In this document: one piece after another, positions 55,861 to 64,000 of the stretch
How positions within the stretch are numbered: the first letter of the stretch is position 1
Layout: each line of letters begins with the position of its first letter
DNA from: Heliocidaris tuberculata
Lineage: Eukaryota; Echinodermata; Echinoidea; Camarodonta; Echinometridae
Assembly: GCA_025618425.1 (NCBI GenBank)
Contig: CM046846.1
Coordinates: forward strand, 1,792,642-1,856,641
DNA length: 64,000 nt
Reading direction: 5' to 3'
The notes under the pieces: generated by a model
The model's input: only the letters and a program-made list of their open reading frames with translations
What the model was told of the DNA's origin: nothing
The model's database searches: none
Made by a program: the position numbers and the translations under genes

Positions 55861-56845
55861 TATTCAAAATGATCCTGCATTCATAATAATTCAGTCAGTG
55901 CTATATATGCTTTCTATATAATGATCAACTTACTGGCATTTTGAGAGCAATTCGTGCTTTGGCATGAGAGAGAAGGGGGAAGGGGGGGGGGGCGGCGCAA
56001 ATAAGGCTTGATGTTTTCACGAGAGGACCCATTATTTATTTCCCGCTGTATAGCGTTTTGAATTGACGATTAGAGTGATTTTATATGATTTTAATTGATT
56101 TGCATGACATGTGCATTCGTCATAATCCCTTTACCCTATTTTCAATCATCGAATTATTTAAAAACACACCAAGTTATACATTCTTTATACGGTACATTAG
56201 CTATCATTCAAACATTTGAAAATATATCTGGTCTTTATAATCTTTTATGGCAACAAATGAATCATAATATTCTTTAAAGCATCATGCTGTATGATGCACA
56301 AGTTAGTGTTTATAAGACTGCTCCTCAAGTATTATTCAATTCAATTCAATTCAATTCAATCATTTATTATGTCCATAGAGGATAATTGTTTGTACTTGTA
56401 TAAAAACTTGCTTTACAAGTTATGTGCTAGATTCCTATTTTTTGAGGATGTATCGACTTGCTCTACAAGAAACACAAATAAAATGATGTTAATGATACTG
56501 AAATGTAGAAGTACATTTTATCAAAAGTCATTCATAATTAGGTACAAGCACAACCAACTGGAATTAGCTATCTGAATCTATATTACGTTTCATGGCTAAA
56601 TAACTGGACCTTTAAATCCAACCTTTACATCACACACCATACGTGAGAAAACTTTACAAATGAGATTTTAATCTCCTTTGCTTTAATAATCAAGAGTGTA
56701 TGTCATTCTTATCATTTGACTATATTTAATTCAGTTGCATGGAAATAACATATACAACAGCTTTGGCAACTCTCGTGGAAATAAATATAATGTGAAAGGA
56801 AATGAGATATGATTTGTCAATGTGTCGGTCAGTTGAATCTGGTCC
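55861..56845. other. Intergenic, with a pentanucleotide repeat
   Basis: A G run near 55983-55992 and (TTCAA)5-6 at 56334-56362. No gene recognised. Confidence 0.5.
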
Positions 56846-56921
56846 GTCTCCTTGGTCTATATAGTGGTTATAGGCATTAACGTTATAAGCCAGTGACCCG
56901 GGTTCAATTCCCAGCGGAGAC
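56846..56921 (+). tRNA. tRNA-like sequence, probably a pseudogene or SINE head
   Basis: 76 nt. GTCTCC at the start pairs with GGAGAC at the end; GGTCTATATAGTGGTTAT matches the D arm and A box of Asp/Glu-type tRNAs; CCCGGGTTCAATTCCCAG gives a T arm with one mismatch. The anticodon arm is poor: GTT could be read in the loop but the stem has a bulge and competes with the D stem. No CCA is encoded, as expected in animals. Confidence 0.4.
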
Positions 56922-57321
56922 ATTCTTAGACCTTTGCAAAAATTTCAAAAGGGAGAACAGCTCTTGGGAACTTTGATTTATGCTACTCAACCATTCAATT
57001 CTCTCATTTTCCTTACATAATAATGTATGACTTCATATACATGCAAGTCTTCTTTCCTATGCGCTTTTTCTTTATATACTTTCTCTGTTTTGCAGTATGC
57101 TTTGTGACGTATTCATTCTCTTCCTAATTCTTTGTGAGGTATATATCTTGCGCTCTAACCCACTTTATGGATTCGTATATATATATATGTGGATAATTAT
57201 TACTGACACATCTTTGTTTGGGATAAAATTATTATGTTTCATTCAAAATAAATTATACTTGATAAAGCCCTAAATAATTCGCTATTTTCAACTTATATAC
57301 GGAGTTTCTTCATTCATTGTT

Positions 57322-57326
<5 letters not shown>

Positions 57327-57414
<88 letters not shown>

Positions 57415-57457
57415 GTATATATATATATGTATATATATATATATACACATATATACA

Positions 57458-57493
<36 letters not shown>

Positions 57494-57495
57494 TT
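57327..57495. repeat. Compound (AT)n(GT)n(AT)n(AC)n(AT)n microsatellite
   Basis: Alternating purine-pyrimidine tract of about 165 bp, TATATA, then TGTGTG, TATATA, ACACAC, TATATA. Symmetric enough to form a hairpin. All frames through it are artefacts. Confidence 0.97.
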
Positions 57496-57499
57496 TCGA

Positions 57500-58878
57500 T
57501 AATGTAAAAAGAGCCTCGTGGAAGACAAGCTTTACACAAAATTTATATGTATATTCATATTTATATTATAAATCATTGTATTCTATGTCTTACATTTGAA
57601 TTAAGTGTAATTGTTCGCTAGGCAAACTGGCTACTACGTGCTAGATGTGATATGAATAAACTAAAAATATAATATTTATATCATTCTGAGTTTGGAAATA
57701 TCAGCCTATGAATAAATTAGTAGCAAGCATGGTCCTTGTAAAAGAGAAATTCGTTGAACAAAAAAAATCATGTCGAGTAATTATGTACGTTGAAATAACT
57801 TACAACAAAATGAGTAAATTATTACGATTTATGATAAGGGGTTTGTAGTGTGAAGTCTCAAGCAGAGAGTACTTGCCATAGAGATCCTATTATAATATAT
57901 CCCTATATGGTATTGAGAGAGAGCGCCATCTCCGGACACAAAATAATGTAGTGGCGACACTAAGGGGGAATTAACCTCAAATATATATGTGCTTATTCAA
58001 AGATGTTCCTCCCTGTTGTCCTAGTTTTGCATTAAAATGTACGATATGGATATAAACAAGGAGTTATCTGTGATAACTCCTAGGTATAAATCATTGATTT
58101 TCTCAGCAAAATTTATCATCTGCTAGGTATCTTGATGTGTACATGAAGATAATAAATTTTAATCCGAATGCAACATTGTCTCTTCCTGATACAAAATCCC
58201 ATTTGAGATTTTAACAGATATATATGGATTCTAAAAACGAAAGTGTGTTTTATATTTCTTTGAAGATTACTATTTTACTAAATATAAATCTATTTTCTTA
58301 ATACTATAAGGTACGCGACGGAGCAAATTAATTCAAATTTATGCATGATAACTTTCCCGAGCGTCAATATGACAAACTATGCATTCACCTGATTTGACTT
58401 TAATAGTCAGAATGGGCGTTGTATAAATTATGTTCTGCTCTGCCAGGCAAGTCCAAGAAATCGATTTCTATTTGGCAAATCCAGAGAATTTAAAAAGAAA
58501 TCTATGAATTTCAAATTTTAGAATATATGTATATACCTGTTATATATTTTCCATTATATATGGGGATTTTTTGTAATGAAGAGAAGCAACTTAGCTCTAG
58601 GTTTAAAAATATCTTCCTGACCTGAACGGTTTCGAATGGTTCATATACAACTCCGTATCATCAAGAAAATGGCATCCCCCAATAAAAGTGTTAGCAGATG
58701 ATACCGTGTGCTATAGAATGTCTTGATTTATAAACCCTTTTCTGATATTTTATTTCTAAAGTGATACAGGCAATGATTAAGAATATATTATAATACACCT
58801 TTAAACATAAGTACATTTATATTCTAAGGTTAATTCTTTAATAGTATTGTCATGAATCTATCTATAATATATGTTTCA
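57500..58878. other. Intergenic AT-rich sequence
   Basis: GTTATCTGTGATAAC at 58062-58076 is a small palindrome. No gene or repeat family recognised. Confidence 0.5.
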
Positions 58879-59465
58879 GGGGCGTCGATCCGTTTTTCGG
58901 ATGGGGGGAGGGGGGCAAGACAACCTAACGTAACGATGTTCATTTCACACTCAATTTAAGATTTATTTCTAACGCTGAAGACAACTGGTGTTGAATTATA
59001 TACAGCGATCTTCTTAATACGATAAGAAGATACGAGCGAGCGTAGCGAGTGAGCTTTGGAAAAATTATAGAAAAAAAACGTCGGCTCGTTCATTTTATAA
59101 TTTAGGGGCACTGCTCATTCTTGTATAATTTAGGGCATTCGGCCCCTCCTACCCCCTGCTCTACTGCCTCACTATTGTGCCGATATCAGTAGGGGAATGT
59201 ATTATTATGAAGCCTCTCTGATCATTTTGTATAAGGCTCCTTTGTGGACTTTATATACTTTATATAATTATATACCAATATCTACTGATGTTGCACTTAT
59301 CAGAAAACAAAAGGGGCACTAATTTCTGAGGTTAAAAGGGGCACTCATCAGAAGGTAAAAAGGACACTTATTAGAAAGAAAAGGGGGCACTTTTGGGGTA
59401 CTTGAAAAAGTGAGGGACACTGTCCCCCCTGCCCCCCCCCCCTCTCCGGGAGCGCCGCCTCTAGC
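58879..59465. repeat. GC-ended dispersed repeat with GGGGCGTCGATCCG edge
   Basis: Left edge CAGGGGCGTCGATCCGTTTT and right edge CTCCGGGAGCGCCGCCTCTA are imperfect mirrors. Interior has GAGCGAGCGTAGCGAGTGAG and four GGGGCACT-like units (59313-59395), then runs of C. Related edges occur at 44197, 44497 and 60600-60625. Confidence 0.6.
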
Positions 59466-59489
59466 ATTGATAAAGATATAATGGTATAC

Positions 59490-59697
59490 TCTAAAAACTA
59501 AAGTGTTAAATCACCATTTAAAAGGGCCGAGGAGTGACAACTTTTTCAAAATTGTAGATTAACACTTTTAACATGCTTGATACACACTATAAAGGCTGAA
59601 TCCAGCAGTTTAAAAGAGTTGATCTACCATTTTGAAAAAGTTGTCACTCCTCGGCCCTTTTAAATGGTGATTTAACACATAAGTTTTTAGAGTGTAA
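59490..59697. repeat. 208-bp palindromic MITE
   Basis: ACTCTAAAAACTAAAGTGTT and AATCACCATTTAAAAGGGCC with GAGGAGTGACAACTTTTTCA are mirrored at the right (TGAAAAAGTTGTCACTCC, GGCCCTTTTAAATGGTGATT, AGTTTTTAGAGT). Arms of about 70 bp are nearly perfect. Confidence 0.95.
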
Positions 59698-60034
59698 TTT
59701 GGACTTAAGTAAAGTATGCAATGCATATCGATATCATGGACAGAAAATAGAATTAAGGATCACATAGAAAACGACAAAATGATGGGAAAATATATCTTAC
59801 ATAACAGCTATATAGTTGAGTATATAGAGAAGATATAACACAAAATAAGAAAAAATAAACACTAATAAAAGATGAAAAAGTAGAGAAAACCCCCCCCCCC
59901 TGAATAAATATGAAAATTCAAACTTTACATTGAATTATGTATGTTAAGAACGTTTTGTAATGGCGTCATTTCAAATGAAGTTAAAGATATATAGTACCCT
60001 TCATGATTTTTCTAACGCCTCTTAAAACCAGCTT

Positions 60035-60430
60035 CTCCACGGTTACATGAAAGCTGCAGAAGGCTATTCAATGTCCCATCCTTGTCCTTGTGTTGTCTTG
60101 ATATATTGTCCTGTTTTGTGTGGTCTTGTATCGTGTGTCGTTTTATATCCTGTTTATGCTCTTGTTTCGTTAAATGATACTCTGATATTTAAGTTAGGGA
60201 ACCTGAATTACAAGCTTTGCTTTCCAAGGTTTCCTCCACAATACAGCTAGCATTTGTTTACTTGCCAATTACAGCGTAAATCTCATTTTGTTTTAAAACC
60301 GAATTTATGTGCTAGATTTCATTTAATGGTGTTTCTATATGCTCATAATGATTTTTGTAAACTGAAAGTCTTTGTAAATTATTTGCTGTTATTGTGGAAA
60401 TAAATGAAATGAAAATGAAATGAAATGAAA
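60035..60430 (+). mobile_element. Probable LINE 3' end with (AAATG)n tail
   Basis: A T/G-rich 3' UTR-like stretch ending TGTTATTGTGGAAATAAATG and then AAATG repeats (60402-60428). This ending is typical of CR1/L2-type elements. No reverse-transcriptase residues are visible, so the copy is strongly truncated. Confidence 0.4.
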
Positions 60431-61965
60431 GAAGTAAAAATTAGAGAATTTGCGCGCAGAGCGCGCGGCGAAATTGAAGTCTGATCGTGTAAAACCTTTT
60501 GTATTTCATTGTTTGGAAGGTTTCATTTCCCGAGTTTTGCATTAGTTTTTCCTTATTTCATTTTACACCTCCGGATTTGGGGGCAACTGCCCCCTTGCCC
60601 CCCATGCAGGATCGACGCCCTTGATGCGTTTTCATTATTTGAGATATTTGTGGTACGAATAAGATTGTCATAGTTGCTGCAAAATACCCATTACCTTTTC
60701 TTGCTTACCAAACGTTGATCATTTCTTCTTCAAGAATGTACACTTTCGAAGCCAAATTGTTGAAAATCCAACTGAAATAAAAGGCATAGAACAAAATAAC
60801 GATTTGATTGATACCTGTCCTAAACCAAATAAAATAATCCTTCCGTAATTATATCCATATAAGGTAAACCCGTATTTTTTTTTTTTTTTTAATTTTATTT
60901 TTTTTTAGAATAAATGGTATTAGAGCCACTTAATAGTGACTTGTGTACGCATAAAAGAAAGTTTTGCATAAAAATGGATAATTTTCGGGGATGTGTGCGA
61001 ACAATGAAAATTTCTGATCGCGGACTTGAAAAATTCTGCTGAAAGAGCAAGAAATTTCACGAAACTGAAAAAGGGTCGGATTTGAATTACTTAAGCCCGA
61101 TTGCGCGAAAATGGGGTATTTTTTGTGGATATGTACTCGATAATCCAAACATGAAGTTATCATTTAGAACCCATTTTATATTTTTTTTAACACAAAACGG
61201 GTCCTATTTTTGATATAAAATTATGTTCGTGATAGTATGCAACAAAGGGGGTCATTTTCGACTCCGCTATGATTGTGTTACACCTTTGAATATGAAGTAA
61301 CACCACCGGGGATAAGCGGCACAAGCGGCGTCACAACTAAACATACTACAGGCATGGTTAACATGGTTAGCAGGCCGGAACAACTATAATTATGTAAACT
61401 TGAAAATGGCAGCTGTATAGGATTGTATTTTGATATGATGTCCCTGCGCTGCAAGTTAATAATTTGCACGAGCACTTTATGACGTCACATTGTCAATGAG
61501 CTGACGTCATATACAAAATAAAACATGATAAGATATTGTATTATACTCTTACATTTGTAGTTTTTAGTATTTTTTTGTAGAAATGACTGACTTGAACTAT
61601 TTTCAAGAAGTTATATGTATAGTACCCTAATGTCGTGATTCGAAATTTTGCACAGCAAGATGACTTACACGAACACCAGCATTTTCCTTTTAAAAAAGAA
61701 AGAGGTTGCTTGCAGGCCCTTTTTCGCTTATCGACCCGGCCCCCCGAGTGCACCAAGTAAGAAATATAAATGATTTAGGCAAAATTCTCTTGAAACTTTA
61801 AACGATTATGATTTGCCTGGATTTTTCCAGTAAGTCTTTTCAAGTTTTTTAATCAGTAAAGGGTTTTATATGCTTAATTCAGCACTAGAAATGCAAACGT
61901 AATTCTTTTTCCAAAACTAGATGCTAACTTTTAAATCAGTAGGTAAAACACCACAAAGAGGAACC
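60431..61965. other. Intergenic sequence
   Basis: GCGCGCAGAGCGCGCGGCG at 60449 and CCCCCATGCAGGATCGACGC at 60599 belong to the GC-ended repeat family seen at 58879. A T run lies at 60877-60908. ATGACGTCA-type sites occur at 61479 and 61502 as GTGAC-like inverse pairs. Nothing else recognised. Confidence 0.45.
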
Positions 61966-62628
61966 TTAAGATGTGATAACTATTTTTGTTTGTTTGTGTA
62001 ATATATTCCGGATGATTGTGCCCTCAGCCTCAGGTAGAGAATCGTGCACCCACCATGGCGGTCCGACCAGGAGTTGGTCCCGGACCCATCCACGCTTCAA
62101 ATTCGTTCGGTTCAGGGATCGAAGGAAGGCTGAACCCATTGTCTCATGTGGCCCTCGACTTCCTAATTTTAACACAGGTGTTCGATTTAACCCCATCTGA
62201 TCAATACCCTACATAGTAACTTTGTAAACCCGACTATACAATAACAGAACTTTGCTGAAGTGTTTCTGCATTTCTTTAGCCTTTACCGTAAATACACATC
62301 AAGCGTAATTCTGTATATACATGTAGGAGAACAACTTTATTATATCAATTTGGTTGGCCGTCGCGCGTCGTGGTGTAATCAAGTTCCAATGCGAGATGCT
62401 TTTAGAGTCTTGCGTCTGGGACGTGCTCTAGAAAGAAAGGGAATAGGCCGAAATGTAAACACCTCCTCGCAGTTCCTCCTAGCTACTCGACTCACACACA
62501 ATCTCGAATGGAAAATTGTATTTTGACGACACACACAGACACACACACCGCATGGAGCTGGCTGCAGTCTGGTACAGTCATCTAATTCGAGTCCAACATC
62601 ATTCTCATCGAACGTCCGTGCATGAATT

Positions 62629-62659
<31 letters not shown>

Positions 62660-62908
62660 TAGCGTAGGAGATCACCCACAAAATTTTACTTGGCTTTGTG
62701 TGTATATTTGAACCGCACATACACGATGAATTTGTGATATCGCATATATGTCGTCATTCACTTCACGATCGGACTTTCTATTCGACAATCGACTACATAC
62801 GCGAGCTAGCTAGCTGGGAACAACATCCTCCTTGTGTATAGCGCGGCTAGGCTGGCCACTCAATCAAATAATTTCAAAGATTTTATATTCAAGAGCAGAA
62901 GACAAAGG
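61966..62908 (+). promoter_or_regulatory. GC-richer segment, possible 5' end of a rightward gene
   Basis: GC and CG content rise at 62030-62160 and 62350-62480 compared with neighbours. A (TG)13 tract lies at 62629-62654. The segment ends in AGACAAAGG followed by GTAAGTTAG at 62909, a good splice donor. The short frames here (66-113 codons, both strands) are overlapping and unrecognised. Promoter identity is a guess from composition and the donor. Confidence 0.25.
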
Positions 62909-63287
62909 GTAAGTTAGATTAATATTCTCATCCTTTAATATAGAGTGGACGATGAGATGGTACAATGGTACACATCATTCCTCCACCAGGCATCAAGGAG
63001 CGGCAAGGACGAGGGATTGATAGAGACAAGAAAAGAAAAGAGAAAGATGTAAGAGAAAAAAATGCCGAAGGAATTGCGGAAAATCGAAGGCATATAAGAC
63101 AAAGGGATACACGCGTGTATTTTTCCACGTGGGGTTTATTAGCACGCCCGACGTTCGTGATGCGGAAAAAATTGAATTAGATTTTTACACGTGTTTATAC
63201 TTTCACGAATGTCATTTTTTTCATAGATTGCTGTAAGAGCCTATCGCCTAGGGGGAAAGTGTATAGATAGGGGAGAAGGGGAGGGGG

Positions 63288-63322
<35 letters not shown>

Positions 63323-63835
63323 TCAGAGAGTCACATACACATTAATGATGAACTGTAGTCTGTAGAGTGTGTTTATTTTTTTTTTTATAAGACATGAATT
63401 TATTGTGGTAGTACGGTCCCAATATCCAGCTACCTCAAGATTTTCACATGGCATGCTGCCATAAGTGATTAGATGCTAAAACATGCATGCTGCACTGTCT
63501 GAGCTGAGTGAGCGAGTGGTGTACGTAGTCGTAGATGTATGCTCTGGTCCTCCTTGAACTTGTCATTGAAAAACAGTGTCAAATCTACATGATCCAAGAC
63601 AAAAATAATGCATTTTATATGCATGATGTAATGTGTACAGTACTCCTAAATCCTACTTCCAAGAGTGAGCCGAGATTGCTCATCGGCATCGCATAACCAT
63701 TATTCTATAGACTATATCTATTAGTATTAAATCGATCCCAGTGCGATTCCGCTGAGACAAAGTAGATCTAACCTTAGATATTATTTAAAGAAATGATGAC
63801 ACTAACAGTAACATACATTAAACTTAAAAATAAAG
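62909..63835. other. Right-hand non-coding stretch with (GA)n
   Basis: (AG)n at 63288-63320, T run at 63376-63386. A 71-codon basic frame at 62965-63180 is unrecognised. No exon can be supported. Confidence 0.45.
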
Positions 63836-64000
63836 TTTAGTTCTGGTCATTACATTGTGAAAGAAAATGTCTCAAAGGAACTCAATTGGGAAAGGTTGAT
63901 CATGTCTACATAAGAAGTGGTGTATACTGTGAATGTACTGTATGGAATCATCAAAATGATGAGAAATTGAACAAATCTGGCTAAAAGGCATATGCACTGC
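63836..64000. repeat. Dispersed repeat shared with 29280-29435, copy 2
   Basis: TTAGTTCTGGTCATTACATTGTGAA, split as TTCTGGTCAT and ATTACATTGTGAA in copy 1, then TGTCTCAAAG, CAATTGGGAAAGG, GATCATG and CATATGCACTGC at the window edge. The repeat may continue beyond 64000. Confidence 0.7.

Noticed and set aside
56846..56921. Functional tRNA gene
   Set aside because: Acceptor, D and T arms are fair, but the anticodon stem does not fold cleanly, so I list it only as tRNA-like.
57288..57599. Four overlapping frames of alternating Tyr-Ile and Cys-Val or Thr-His
   Set aside because: Artefacts of the (AT)n/(GT)n/(AC)n microsatellite.
62016..62720. Overlapping frames of 66 to 113 codons on both strands
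   Set aside because: Open mainly because the segment is GC-richer; no motif, and no splice partners that extend a convincing protein.
1..64000. CRISPR array, prophage or bacterial defence system
   Set aside because: No spacer-repeat periodicity, no bacterial gene spacing or ribosome-binding sites; the tandem arrays present have no unique spacers of even length, and the genes are spliced.

Overview
The window looks like nuclear DNA of a marine deuterostome invertebrate, most plausibly an echinoderm such as a sea urchin; the species is inferred, not proven. Genes are split into small exons with standard GT/AG introns. The DNA is AT-rich and crowded with short palindromic inverted-repeat elements, tRNA-derived SINEs, TTAGGG-like blocks and long G or C homopolymers. 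No bacterial-style gene organisation is present.

Layout. (1) 180-6759, minus strand: the first four coding exons of a MOSPD2-like protein (CRAL-TRIO N-terminus); the gene runs off the left edge. Its first intron holds a 2.9 kb foldback element with an 8-bp target duplication and further elements nested inside it. (2) 6760-12902: MITE, TTAGGG-like block, SINE and an AT-rich stretch that probably includes the 3' UTR of the next gene. (3) 12903-43094, minus strand: a complete anoctamin (TMEM16) gene. I reconstruct 21 coding exons whose splice phases all agree, giving 3,048 nt (1,015 codons plus stop). The first exon is tentative and the other twenty are firm. Its introns carry many MITEs, two long foldback copies, SINEs, and two decayed partial copies of its own exons (exon 15 and exon 4). 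(4) 43095-46344: GC-rich segment then repeat-derived DNA. (5) 46345-50085: a palindromic TTCCGAA-type repeat split by a 5'-truncated L1/Tx1-like LINE with an intact 966-codon ORF and a perfect 16-bp target duplication. (6) 50190-52170: tandem repeats, a broken second LINE relic and a long (GAT/GGT)n array. (7) 52920-64000: no recognisable protein gene, but a TATA box with a candidate leader exon, a 1.8 kb TIR element, several MITEs, microsatellites and a GC-richer segment near 62.3-62.9 kb that could be a 5' end of a gene to the right.

The two host genes are not an operon and share no evident pathway: the MOSPD2-like protein should act at endoplasmic reticulum membrane contacts, and the anoctamin should be a ten-helix membrane channel or lipid scramblase. 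The most notable observation is that the anoctamin gene carries the remains of tandem exon duplications. One of them lies over TM6, changed mostly at synonymous sites before it was broken by a MITE and a lost splice donor.
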